A stretch of DNA of 50,938 bases from Planotetraspora mira (lineage in GTDB: Bacteria; Actinomycetota; Actinomycetes; Streptosporangiales; Streptosporangiaceae): contig NZ_BOOO01000045.1 of assembly GCF_016863275.1 (NCBI RefSeq), positions 1 to 50,938 on the forward strand. The letters are read 5' to 3'. Within the stretch, counting starts at the first letter, position 1; every line of letters begins with the position of its first letter. The notes beneath the pieces were generated by a model, which was not told where the DNA came from, did not search any database, and saw nothing but the letters and a program-made list of their open reading frames with translations. This document shows positions 7,838-15,738 of the stretch, one piece after another. Made by a program: the position numbers and the translations under genes.

Positions 7838-9010
7838 ATGCCGATCTGTACCGCCGTCCTCACCGCCGCGCTCCTGGCCGGACCCGCGGCCTCGCCCGCT
7901 GACCCGGTGCCTGCGGCGCACAAGAGCATCGCGAACAAGACCGCCAAACAGTTGCAGACGCCCGACAAGAACTCGGGCAAAAACGTGGCCCGTCATCCGG
8001 AGCACGAGCCTGCGGCCCCGCCTACGCAGGTGGACGACGACCCGGTCCAGGAGTCGAGCGCGTCGTCCGACTCGGGCGACTCGGACTCCGGGAGCGACGA
8101 GGCGTCCTTCCAGAAGTCGGAGTCCTGGTCCAGTGATCCCCACGCCGGCGGGGACTCGCAGGTGAGGGAGACGAGGGAGACGAGGAAGACGCGGAAGTCC
8201 GGGCACGGCCACCACAGGAAGAACGGCAAGAGGTCGTCGAGGCCGGAGGCCGTCGAGGGCTCCGAACCGAAGAGCGCGGTGGATGCTCCGGTTGCGCCGG
8301 CCGCAGGACCCGCGCATGATCCGGTGATCAAGCCTGCCCTCGCCCCGGCCGCCAAGCCCGAGGTGAAGCAGGCTGCGGTGGTGAAGCACGCCCCCGCCGC
8401 CAAGCCCGCGGTGGTCCCCGCGGTCAAGCAGGCTCCGGTGGTGAAGCACGCGCCGGTGGAGAAGCACGCGCCGGTGGTCAAGAACGCGCCGGTGGTGAAG
8501 CAGGCTCCCGTGATCAAGCCTGCCCTCGCCCCGGCCGCCAAGCCCGAGGTGAAGCAGGCTGCGGTGGTGAAGCACGCCCCCGCCGCCAAGCCCGCGGTGG
8601 TCCCCGCGGTCAAGCAGGCTCCGGTGGTCAAGCATGCCCCGGAGCCGAGGCCGGCGGTCGCACCGGCGGTCGAGACGCCGAAGTCGGCCGAGGCGCTCAT
8701 GAAGAAGAAGATCGCCGGGCTGTCGAATGACACGGCCGAGCCCGAGGCGGGGCTGAGCCAGGACTCCAAGGAGGGCAAGGAGGTCCCTGCGGCCGACGCC
8801 GCCACGCTCGACATGCCGACGGCAGGCTCCAACCCGCGGGACGTCGTGATCAATCCCGCCGGGGTGCCCCTGCCCGTGAACCCATACGCCCTGCCGGCCA
8901 TGCCCGGTCTGCAGCGTGCGGTCGCCAGGTCGTTCGGGCAGCACGGGCACCAGGGCCGCCACGTCGGCCTGCGTCACCCGGACCACAAGCGGGGCCACGG
9001 AGACGCGTGA
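7838..9010 (+). CDS. secreted Lys/Ala/Pro-rich repeat protein of unknown function
   Basis: 390 aa, ATG preceded by GGGGGAGA. A short hydrophobic N-terminus (AVLTAALLAGPAASPA) looks like a signal peptide. Residues about 60-110 are acidic and Ser-rich, about 108-135 strongly basic (RKTRKSGHGHHRKNGKR). Residues about 150-270 consist of repeats such as VVKHAPAAKPAV and APVVKQAPV. The end is less repetitive and His/Gly-rich. The repeat region contains an exact 119-bp DNA duplication. I recognise no family. The composition recalls cell-wall-spanning or DNA/polyanion-binding tails, which is inference. A hairpin terminator follows. Confidence 0.75.
   Translation: MPICTAVLTAALLAGPAASPADPVPAAHKSIANKTAKQLQTPDKNSGKNVARHPEHEPAAPPTQVDDDPVQESSASSDSGDSDSGSDEASFQKSESWSSDPHAGGDSQVRETRETRKTRKSGHGHHRKNGKRSSRPEAVEGSEPKSAVDAPVAPAAGPAHDPVIKPALAPAAKPEVKQAAVVKHAPAAKPAVVPAVKQAPVVKHAPVEKHAPVVKNAPVVKQAPVIKPALAPAAKPEVKQAAVVKHAPAAKPAVVPAVKQAPVVKHAPEPRPAVAPAVETPKSAEALMKKKIAGLSNDTAEPEAGLSQDSKEGKEVPAADAATLDMPTAGSNPRDVVINPAGVPLPVNPYALPAMPGLQRAVARSFGQHGHQGRHVGLRHPDHKRGHGDA
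8324..8628 (+). repeat. 119-bp exact direct duplication inside the Lys/Ala/Pro repeat gene
   Basis: Positions 8324-8442 and 8510-8628 are identical by reading, offset 186 bp (62 codons), so the frame is kept. Shorter KHAP and KQAP codon repeats lie between them. Confidence 0.9.
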
Positions 9011-9023
9011 TCCTCGCTGTAGA

Positions 9024-9052
9024 GGGGGTGGGCCGGCTCCCGGCTCACCCCC
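9024..9052. terminator. terminator hairpin between convergent genes
   Basis: GGGGGTGGGCCGG pairs with CCGGCTCACCCCC with one mismatch and a 3-nt loop. It begins 13 bp after the repeat-protein stop and overlaps the stop of the convergent UTRA gene at 9045. Confidence 0.7.
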
Positions 9053-9662
9053 TTCGTGTGTCCCGGGCCGCCGGCCAGCGGTCCAGGCGCGTGGTGGAGA
9101 CCACCTCGGCGCGGTCGCCGGGGAGGACGACCTCCGCGACCTCGACCACGCGGCCCGTGGTGTCGATCGAGGTCTTGTGCACCACCAGCAGCGGCGTACC
9201 CGGCGTGAGGTCGAACAGGTGCGTCTCCGCCCGGCTTGGCCTCCGCACTGTCACCTCGTCGACCACGCGATCGATCTCCACGCCGATCGTGGACAGTTGG
9301 TGGTGCGTCCCTCCTGGCCAGGGCTCGTTCTCCGCGGACAGGAGGGCCGGATTGGCGGCGACGAGGTCGTACGGCAGCCAGGAGCGGACCAAGCTGAGCG
9401 GCGCGGCGTCCCCACGGCGCCCCGTCTTGTAGGTCCGCCGGAGCAGCCGCGTGCCCTCCGCGACGCCGAGGCGCGTCGCCAGGCCGGCCGTCGCGCGGGC
9501 GGTGTCGAACTCGATCTGGAACTCCAGATCATCCCTGGTCAGGCCGGTGTCACGCTCGGTCGCGCCGCTGCCGCGCCGCTCGCGCTCGGGCAGGAGGGCA
9601 CGATCCTTCTCCCACTGGTATCGGTCCGATACCCGCCGGAGTCGTTGATGAGATTCCCCCAT
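9045..9662 (-). CDS. UTRA-domain protein lacking the GntR helix-turn-helix
   Basis: 205 aa, ATG with AAGGTG 6 nt upstream. The N-terminus (RLRRVSDRYQWEKDRALLPERE) matches the linker that in GntR/HutC regulators joins the winged helix to the sensor domain. The rest is a complete UTRA domain: LATRLGVAEGTRLLRRTYKTGRRGDAAPLSLVRSWLPYDLV in outline, then GVEIDRVVDEVTVRRPSRAE, LTPGTPLLVVHKTSIDTTGRVVEVAEVVLPGDRAEV. The DNA-binding part is absent; the 176 bp upstream do not hold it in this frame. UTRA domains bind small effectors such as sugar phosphates. The gene is divergent from a debranching-type glycosidase gene, so an effector link to carbohydrate is possible. It might modulate a full-length GntR partner elsewhere. 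Confidence 0.82.
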   Translation of the reverse strand: MGESHQRLRRVSDRYQWEKDRALLPERERRGSGATERDTGLTRDDLEFQIEFDTARATAGLATRLGVAEGTRLLRRTYKTGRRGDAAPLSLVRSWLPYDLVAANPALLSAENEPWPGGTHHQLSTIGVEIDRVVDEVTVRRPSRAETHLFDLTPGTPLLVVHKTSIDTTGRVVEVAEVVLPGDRAEVVSTTRLDRWPAARDTRRG

Positions 9663-9692
9663 AAATCACCTTTTCCCCACATATCTCCGCGT

Positions 9693-9743
9693 ATGTACGG
9701 CCAGGCCGATCGTGCGCATGTACGGCCAGGCCGGATCGTGCGC
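9693..9743. repeat. two tandem 25/26-bp copies in a divergent intergenic region
   Basis: ATGTACGGCCAGGCCG is followed by ATCGTGCGC at 9693-9717 and by GATCGTGCGC at 9718-9743, one base apart in length. The copies lie between the divergent UTRA and debranching-enzyme genes and could be operator sites or a simple duplication. Confidence 0.7.
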
Positions 9744-9838
9744 TCTCCGCGAAGCCGGCCGGTCGGCCCTGCTGAACACCGCGATGGAGGGTAAAACCGA
9801 CAAAGAGGCCAAAAAGCGGCTTGTCGGGGGGCGGAGTC

Positions 9839-11998
9839 ATGGATGGATGGTCGTTCCATGGGCAGCCGACGGCGATCGGCTCCGGAGACATGACGCTGGT
9901 CGCCGGTGGCTCGTTCTCCGTGTCCACCCGGAACGGGGACATCGTCCCGGGCGGCGCGCAGGGCGTCTACTACGCCGACACCCGGCTGTTGTCCCGGTGG
10001 GAACTGCGCATCGACGACGCCCCGGTCGAGGAGTTGCGCGTCCTGCCGTCCGAGCCGCACCACGCGACGTTCGTCGGCCGGGCCAGGCCGCGCCCGGGGC
10101 AGACCGAGAGCACCCTCCTCGTCATCAGGGACCGCTATGTCGGCGGCGGCCTGTGCGAGGACATCGTCGTGCGGAACCTGTCCGAGGAGCCCGCGGGGTG
10201 CGTCGTCTCCCTCAATCTGCACTCCGACGTCTGCGACCTGTTCGAGGTCAAGACCGGCCGCGTCCGCTTTCCCGCCGACGTCGAGACCACACTCGGGGGG
10301 CGGGGCCTGCGCATCCTCTCGGTGAGCAAGGGGAGGGGCGTCCACGTTCAGGCCGTCGACGGTGACATCCCGGTCATCGCCGCCCCCGGAATGCTGATCT
10401 TCCGCGTGGTCGTTCCCGCCAGGGGTGAGACCCGCCTCACCGTGCAGGTGAGCCCGATCATCGACGGAGTGGAGTCCGAGCCCTGGTTCTCGGCCTCGTG
10501 CATACCGGAGCATGGGGAGGCGGCGCGGCTCCTGTCGGAGTACGAGGTGCACATCCCCGTCGTGCGATCCTCGAACGCGGCTCTCTCCGACATCCTCGAC
10601 CGATCGAGGATCGACCTGGGCTCGCTCCGGTTGTTCGAGGTGGAACACCCGGAGGAGCCGCCGAGCATCGCCGCGGGCGCGCCCTGGTTCATGACCCTGT
10701 TCGGGCGCGACTCCCTGCTCACGTCGTGGCTCGCCCTGCCGCTCGATCCCAACCTCGCGCTCGGGACGCTGCACCGCCTGGCCCGGCTCCAGGGCGTGAA
10801 GACCGACCCCCTCACTGAGGAGGAGCCCGGAAAGATCATGCATGAGCTGCGGTACGGCGTGCGCACCGCGGCGTCGGAATCGGGGGCGCAGGCCTATTAC
10901 GGCTCCGTGGACGCCACCCCGCTGTTCGTCGTCCTGCTCGGGGAACTGCGCCGCTGGGGCCTGCATCACGAGGCCGTGGAGAGGTTGATCCCGCACGCCG
11001 ACGCCGCGCTCGGCTGGATCGAGCGGCTCGGCATGCGCGACGGCCTCCTGTGGTACCAGCGCAAGACCGACCAGGGCCTGGTCAATCAGGGCTGGAAGGA
11101 CTCCTTCGACGGGATCAACTTCGCCGACGGGTCGCTCGCCCGGGCGCCCATCGCCCTGGCAGAGGTGCAGGGATACGTCTACGCCGCCTACGTCGCCCGT
11201 CATCACTTCGCCAGGGAGTCCGGCGACGACGAGACCGCGAACCGGTGCATGACCAGAGCCGTCGAGTTGCGTGAGGCGTTCAACCAGAGGTTCTGGCTGC
11301 CCGGCAAGGGCTACTTCGCCACGGGACTCGACCGGGACGGCAGGCTCATCGACGGGCTCGGTTCCAACATGGGGCACTGCCTCTGGTCGGGCATCGTGGA
11401 GGAGGACAAGGCCGTCTCCGTGGCCGCCCACCTGCTGTCGCCCCGGATGTTCACCGGCTTCGGCATCAGGACGCTCGCCTCCGACATGGGCGCCTACAAC
11501 CCGATGAGCTACCACAACGGCTCGGTGTGGCCCCACGACAACGCCCTCATGGTGGCCGGGCTCATGCGGTACGGCTTCGTCGAGGAGGCCCAGCGGGTGG
11601 CCACCGGCCTGCTCGACGCGGCCGGATCGTTCGGCGGACGACTGCCGGAGCTGTTCTGCGGGTTCGACCGGGCGGAGTTCCCCGTGCCCGTGCCGTACCC
11701 GACCTCGTGCTCGCCGCAGGCGTGGGCCTCGGCCACGCCGGTCCAGCTCGTGCGGGCCCTGCTGCGCCTGGATCCGCGCGCGCCGCACGGCAGACTCTGG
11801 CTCTCACCCGTCCTGCCCGAGGGCTTCGGGTGGTTGCGGATCTCCGGCATCTGGTTCGCGGGCGGCCGGATCACCGTGGAGGCGGCGGAGGGCAACACCA
11901 CGCCCATCGTGACCGGGCTGCCGGAGGGGACGGAGCTGATCGTGGGACCCCGTCCGCCTCTCGCGGCGTTCGTCGCCCCGGCGCGCCGGGGCGTCTGA
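9839..11998 (+). CDS. glycogen-debranching-type glycoside hydrolase (amylo-alpha-1,6-glucosidase-like)
   Basis: 719 aa from ATG 9839, which has GGGCGGAG 5-6 nt upstream. The first 200 residues are the beta-rich N-terminal domain of bacterial debranching-type enzymes (VAGGSFSVSTRNGDI, GVYYADTRLLSRWEL). The remainder is an (alpha/alpha)6 barrel with family landmarks FMTLFGRDSLLTSW, EEPGKIMHELRYG, YYGSVDATPLFVVLL, NQGWKDSFDGINFADG, ALAEVQGYVYAAY and YHNGSVWPHDNALMVAGL. Close relatives are annotated as amylo-alpha-1,6-glucosidases; the true substrate may be another alpha-glucan or oligosaccharide. No signal peptide is seen, so it is cytoplasmic. It may be controlled with the divergent UTRA gene through the tandem repeats at 9693-9743. 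Confidence 0.88.
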   Translation: MDGWSFHGQPTAIGSGDMTLVAGGSFSVSTRNGDIVPGGAQGVYYADTRLLSRWELRIDDAPVEELRVLPSEPHHATFVGRARPRPGQTESTLLVIRDRYVGGGLCEDIVVRNLSEEPAGCVVSLNLHSDVCDLFEVKTGRVRFPADVETTLGGRGLRILSVSKGRGVHVQAVDGDIPVIAAPGMLIFRVVVPARGETRLTVQVSPIIDGVESEPWFSASCIPEHGEAARLLSEYEVHIPVVRSSNAALSDILDRSRIDLGSLRLFEVEHPEEPPSIAAGAPWFMTLFGRDSLLTSWLALPLDPNLALGTLHRLARLQGVKTDPLTEEEPGKIMHELRYGVRTAASESGAQAYYGSVDATPLFVVLLGELRRWGLHHEAVERLIPHADAALGWIERLGMRDGLLWYQRKTDQGLVNQGWKDSFDGINFADGSLARAPIALAEVQGYVYAAYVARHHFARESGDDETANRCMTRAVELREAFNQRFWLPGKGYFATGLDRDGRLIDGLGSNMGHCLWSGIVEEDKAVSVAAHLLSPRMFTGFGIRTLASDMGAYNPMSYHNGSVWPHDNALMVAGLMRYGFVEEAQRVATGLLDAAGSFGGRLPELFCGFDRAEFPVPVPYPTSCSPQAWASATPVQLVRALLRLDPRAPHGRLWLSPVLPEGFGWLRISGIWFAGGRITVEAAEGNTTPIVTGLPEGTELIVGPRPPLAAFVAPARRGV

Positions 11999-12228
11999 CC
12001 GGCGTCCCGGCCCCGCCGTGCCCGCGCCGGGTCACGGACGCCTCCAGCGGGATCGACGGCTTGTTCAACCGCGTCCCAAGGATCCGGTGCGGGCCCTTCC
12101 GTGGGAAAGCGAGGGGATAGATGCTTATTGTGCCGTTTTGCGAACTTCGCGGAGCGGGTATGGCATTTTGCCTCATCGTGGAAGCGATATGGAGCCGTCC
12201 GGTCACCGTCTGATGCGAGGAGGGGTGG

Positions 12229-12894
12229 ATGACCGACGTCGAGGTGAGCATCACGATTCCGGCCGGGGGTGTCGTCCTGGAGGCGGATGTCGTCGTCCCC
12301 CGCTCCGCTCATGCCGTGGTGTTGTTCGCCCACGGCAGCGGCAGTAGCAGGCACAGTCCCCGCAACCGCCATGTGGCACGGGAACTGCAACGGGCGGGGC
12401 TCGCCACGGTCCTCGCCGACCTGCTCACCTCCGAAGAGGATCGGATCGACGCCGCGACCGGCCGCATGAGGTTCGACATCGGCCTGCTCTCCGAACGCGT
12501 GTCGGCGCTGGTCGAGTGGCTTGCGGAGGACGAACTGATCGGTGGTCTCGGTCTCGGCCTCTTCGGAGCGAGCACTGGCGCGGCGGCCGCCCTCGTCGCG
12601 GCTGCGGCGCGCCCGGACACCGTGAAGGCGGTCGTCTCCCGGGGCGGGCGGCCCGATCTCGCCGGTGACGCCCTCCGCCTGGTCCGCCAACCGGTCCTGC
12701 TGATCGTGGGGGAGCGGGACCCGATCGTCATCGAGCTCAACCGCGAGGCGATGGACGAGATCGTCGGCGAGACCCGCCTGGAGATCGTGCCGCGCGCATC
12801 GCATCTGTTCGAGGAGCCGGGAGCGCTGGAGGCCGTGGCCGAGACGGCCCGCGACTGGTTCCTGCGGCACCTGGCGGGCGCGCCGGCGGGCTGA
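12229..12894 (+). CDS. alpha/beta hydrolase (dienelactone-hydrolase-like)
   Basis: 221 aa, ATG with GAGGAGGGG 5 nt upstream. It shows the hydrolase order: oxyanion region VVLFAHGSGSSRHSPRN, then DLLTSEEDRIDAATGRMRFDIGLLSERV, then GLFGASTGAAAALVAAA, where the nucleophile Ser sits in G-x-S-x-G, then acid QPVLLIVGERDPIV and His in PRASHLFEEPGALEAV. Family members with this layout are often annotated dienelactone hydrolase or phosphoribosyltransferase-fused hydrolase; here no PRTase domain is attached. Natural substrate unknown, cytoplasmic. Confidence 0.85.
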   Translation: MTDVEVSITIPAGGVVLEADVVVPRSAHAVVLFAHGSGSSRHSPRNRHVARELQRAGLATVLADLLTSEEDRIDAATGRMRFDIGLLSERVSALVEWLAEDELIGGLGLGLFGASTGAAAALVAAAARPDTVKAVVSRGGRPDLAGDALRLVRQPVLLIVGERDPIVIELNREAMDEIVGETRLEIVPRASHLFEEPGALEAVAETARDWFLRHLAGAPAG

Positions 12895-12934
12895 GCCGCC
12901 GAGGGCCGCTGGACCCGTTCCTCCCGGGCACGAC

Positions 12935-12940
12935 TACGAT
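12935..12940 (+). promoter_or_regulatory. -10 element of a near-leaderless promoter (aldo/keto reductase)
   Basis: TACGAT lies 8 nt before the ATG at 12949. The stretch TACGATCGGACGCC closely matches the one before pgsA (TACGATCGGACGGCC). Confidence 0.5.
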
Positions 12941-12948
12941 CGGACGCC

Positions 12949-13926
12949 ATGGAACAGCGGTTAATGAGCAGGTTCGGCCGGCAGGTGGGCGTCGTCGGCT
13001 TGGGGGCATGGCAGCTCGGAGCCGACTGGGGCGACGTCAGCGAGGCTGACGCCCTCGAGACGCTGAACGCCGCGGTCGACGCCGGGGTGAACTTCGTCGA
13101 CACGGCCGACGTCTACGGCGACGGGCGCAGCGAGACCATCGTCAGCCGCCTGATCAAGGAACGGCCCGGCCTCACCGTGGCCACGAAGATGGGCCGCCGG
13201 GTGCCCCAGACGCCCGAGGCGTACACGCTGGAGAACTTCCGCGCCTGGAACGACCGGTCGCGGGCCAACCTGGGCGTTGACCGGATCGACCTGGTCCAGC
13301 TGCACTGCCCGCCCACCCCCGTCTACTCCGACGACCGGGTGTTCGACGCGCTCGACACCCTGGTGGCCGAGGGCCGGATCGGGGCGTACGGCGTCAGCGT
13401 CGAGACCGTCGGCGAGGCGCTCACGGCGATCGAGCGGCCCGGCGTGGCCAGCGTGCAGATCATCCTCAACGCCTTCCGGTTCAAGCCGGTGGACGAGGTC
13501 CTGCCCGCGGCCGAGAAGGCGGGTGTCGGGATCATCGCCCGCGTTCCGCTGGCCAGCGGCCTGCTGTCCGGCAAGTACGGCCCGGGCACCGTCTTCGCCG
13601 AGGACGACCACCGGAACTACAACCGGCAGGGTGAGGCCTTCGACGTCGGGGAGACCTTCTCCGGCGTCGAGTACGGCGTCGGTCTCCAGGCGGTGGACAG
13701 GCTCAGGGAACTGGTGCCGGACGGCGTCACCCTCGCCCAGTTCGCGCTGCGGTGGATCCTCGACCAGCCCGGTGTGAGCGTCGTCATCCCCGGCGCCCGC
13801 AACCCCGCGCAGGCCAGGGCGAACGCGGCGGCCGCGAGCCTGCCGCCCCTCTCCGCGGACGTGCACGCGGCCGTCCGGGAGGTCTACGACACCCTGATCC
13901 GGCCTCAGGTGCACCACCGCTGGTAG
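12949..13926 (+). CDS. aldo/keto reductase
   Basis: 325 aa. Signature motifs are in order: GLGAWQLGADWGDV near the start, VDTADVYGDGRSETIV carrying catalytic Asp and Tyr, TKMGRR with the catalytic Lys, DLVQLHCPP with the active-site His, and NADPH-binding VVIPGARNPAQARANAAAAS near the end. Full length for the family. Such enzymes reduce aldehydes or ketones with NADPH; the substrate cannot be predicted. A leaderless-type -10 element precedes it. Confidence 0.9.
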   Translation: MEQRLMSRFGRQVGVVGLGAWQLGADWGDVSEADALETLNAAVDAGVNFVDTADVYGDGRSETIVSRLIKERPGLTVATKMGRRVPQTPEAYTLENFRAWNDRSRANLGVDRIDLVQLHCPPTPVYSDDRVFDALDTLVAEGRIGAYGVSVETVGEALTAIERPGVASVQIILNAFRFKPVDEVLPAAEKAGVGIIARVPLASGLLSGKYGPGTVFAEDDHRNYNRQGEAFDVGETFSGVEYGVGLQAVDRLRELVPDGVTLAQFALRWILDQPGVSVVIPGARNPAQARANAAAASLPPLSADVHAAVREVYDTLIRPQVHHRW

Positions 13927-14105
13927 AAGCCCGCTGGTTGAACCGCCCCACGGGCGCCGCTCCGCGCGATTCGAACGCGCGGGCAGGCGCCCGTTCGCGT
14001 CGCGGGACCTCTCGACGGCCGCGGATGCATCTGATCGCGGGGGCCGGTCCGAATGACCTTGTGTGGCGGGCGCACAGCGGACGACGATGGGGCGAGTGCA
14101 CGCCT

Positions 14106-15068
14106 ATGAACGAGGGCGCTGCGATGGATGAGGGCACGCCGGAGGCCGGCCGGACGCCGATCTCCGGTGACGAACCGGGATACGGGATCGGAGCCGTCGC
14201 CCGGAGGCTGGGCGTGCCCGCGCCCACGCTCCGCACCTGGAACCTGCGATACGGCATCGGCCCCAGTCGCAGGAGCCCCGGCGGTCACCGGCGTTACGAC
14301 GCGGGAGACCTGCGGTGCCTTGAGGAGATGAACCGGCTCATCCATGCGGGAGTCGCGCCGGCCGACGCCGCCAGGCAGGCGCTGAAGGTGCGGCGTCCCG
14401 GCGGCGGGCCGACGGAGGCGGACTGCGACGAGCAGGTGCCCGGACCTCCCGTGAGAGAGGGGGAGATCCTCTCCCCGGCCATGCTCGCCCGGGCGGCGAT
14501 CGCCCTGGACGCGAGGACGGTCGGCGACGCGGTGGAAGCGGCTCTGGACCGGCACGGCGTCGTGCCGACGTGGGAGCGGCTGGTGTTGCCCACCTTCGCG
14601 GTGATCACCCGGAGGCAGGACGAAACGGGCCTCGGCATCGAGATCGAGCACATGTTCTCCGACCGCCTGCTGTTCGCGCTCAACTCGGTCGCCGGACGGC
14701 TGTCGCATCCGGTTCATCCACGGCCGGTCCTGGTGGCCTGCGCGGAGGAGGAGCAGCACAGCCTGCCGGCCCACGCGCTGGCTGCGGCGCTCGCCGAGCG
14801 CCGGGTGGAGACGCGGGTGCTCGGAGCGCGCACGCCCTACTCCGCGCTCGCCGAGGCGATGCGCAGGATCGGCCCGGCGGTGGTGTTCGTCTGGTCGCAG
14901 CAGGCGGAGACCGGTGACCCCGCCCCGCTGGGCAGGCTGCCGAGGCTCCGTCCCGCCAGCAGGATCCTCGTGGGCGGCCCGGGCTGGCAGGAGGGCCTCC
15001 CGCCGAGAGCGGCCCTGGTCACCTCGATGCCCGCCGCGATCTCGGCGGTCCTGTCCGCCCTGAGATGA
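14106..15068 (+). CDS. MerR-family regulator with cobalamin-binding-like domain (LitR/CarH-like)
   Basis: 320 aa from ATG 14106; ATG 14124 is an alternative with a better ribosome-binding site. Residues about 17-85 are a MerR winged helix (YGIGAVARRLGVPAPTLRTWNLRYGI, SPGGHRRYDAGDLRCLEEM). The C-terminal half looks like the four-helix bundle plus Rossmann-like cobalamin-binding region of CarH/LitR proteins: W156, EIEHMFSDRLLFAL with E181-H182, and EEEQHSLPAHALAAAL with H218 where CarH has the D-x-H-x-x-G lower ligand. The Gly of that motif is replaced by Pro, and the W-x9-EH capping motif is not conserved, so adenosylcobalamin binding is uncertain. It is followed by an ECF sigma gene, as in the Streptomyces litR-litS pair, which responds to light. 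Confidence 0.83.
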   Translation: MNEGAAMDEGTPEAGRTPISGDEPGYGIGAVARRLGVPAPTLRTWNLRYGIGPSRRSPGGHRRYDAGDLRCLEEMNRLIHAGVAPADAARQALKVRRPGGGPTEADCDEQVPGPPVREGEILSPAMLARAAIALDARTVGDAVEAALDRHGVVPTWERLVLPTFAVITRRQDETGLGIEIEHMFSDRLLFALNSVAGRLSHPVHPRPVLVACAEEEQHSLPAHALAAALAERRVETRVLGARTPYSALAEAMRRIGPAVVFVWSQQAETGDPAPLGRLPRLRPASRILVGGPGWQEGLPPRAALVTSMPAAISAVLSALR

Positions 15069-15078
15069 GCCTTTGTGA

Positions 15079-15099
15079 AACCTCGTCACTGACGAGGTT
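15079..15099 (+). promoter_or_regulatory. 21-bp palindrome upstream of the ECF sigma gene, candidate MerR operator
   Basis: Perfect 10-bp arms AACCTCGTCA and TGACGAGGTT flank a central C. The right arm touches a possible -35 (TTGCGT, 15098-15103), 18 bp from a possible -10 (TATGAA, 15122-15127). It starts 10 bp after the MerR stop, so a terminator role is the alternative. Confidence 0.55.
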
Positions 15100-15165
15100 G
15101 CGTCCCTTACGCACGAGCGGCTATGAATAGGTTTTGAAGAAGTTTCTCCGGGCAGGGGACAACTC

Positions 15166-15690
15166 ATGGACGACAGCCTCGAGTCCCGCCTCGCCGCCGG
15201 GGACGCCGGCGCGGTGGGGGAGTGCTACCGCGCGCATGCCCCCGCGGTCCGCTCGTTCCTGCGGCGGCTCGTCCCGCACGAGGACGTCGACGACGTGCTC
15301 CAGGTCGTGTTCACCGAGGTGTGGCGGTCACGGCACCGGTTCGACCCCACGAGGAGCCTGCCTGCCTGGCTCTTCGGGATCGCGCGCAAACGGGCGGTGG
15401 ACCATTTGCGGGCCCGCAGGCCGCAGACGTTGCCGCTGGACGCCGTGGCGGACCCGGCGGGCCCGGACGGGCGCGTGGAGGGGGAGGAACTGGCCGACCG
15501 CGACCGGATCCGCAGGGCGCTGGACGAGCTCCCGGCGGTCCAGCGCCAGGCAATCGAGCTCGCCTATTACGGCGATCTGACCCAGCGGGAGATCGCCGAC
15601 AGGCTGCGGGTGCCGCTCGGCACGGTCAAGGCCCGCACGGCACGCGGGCTCCACCGGCTCGCCGCGCTGCTCCCGCGCGCGGCCGCGTGA
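15166..15690 (+). CDS. ECF-type RNA polymerase sigma factor (LitS-like by position)
   Basis: 174 aa, ATG after GGGCAGGGGAC. Region 2 covers about residues 20-90, with VPHEDVDDVLQVVFTEVWRSRHRF and PAWLFGIARKRAVDHLRARR; region 4 covers about 115-170, with LDELPAVQRQAIELAYYGDLTQREIADRL and PLGTVKARTARGLHRLAALL. No extra domain and no adjacent zinc-type anti-sigma gene are present. The position after a MerR regulator with a cobalamin-domain-like sensor and before a RudS-type gene suggests that the MerR protein controls its expression, and that it drives a light or redox response (inference). Confidence 0.88.
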   Translation: MDDSLESRLAAGDAGAVGECYRAHAPAVRSFLRRLVPHEDVDDVLQVVFTEVWRSRHRFDPTRSLPAWLFGIARKRAVDHLRARRPQTLPLDAVADPAGPDGRVEGEELADRDRIRRALDELPAVQRQAIELAYYGDLTQREIADRLRVPLGTVKARTARGLHRLAALLPRAAA

Positions 15691-15738
15691 CCGGACCCGC
15701 CCACGGCGGTCCGGTCCGGAGACAGGGGAGGTGCGATC

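Noticed and set aside
6025-7980. Long open frame on the minus strand across the SnoaL and beta-helix genes
   Set aside because: High-GC shadow of the plus-strand genes; no family motif, unlike the plus-strand products, which have recognisable folds and start sites.
9539-11788. 749-residue open frame on the minus strand opposite the debranching-type gene
   Set aside because: Composition is Arg/Gly/Pro/His-rich as expected of an antisense frame, and the opposite strand encodes a full conserved enzyme.
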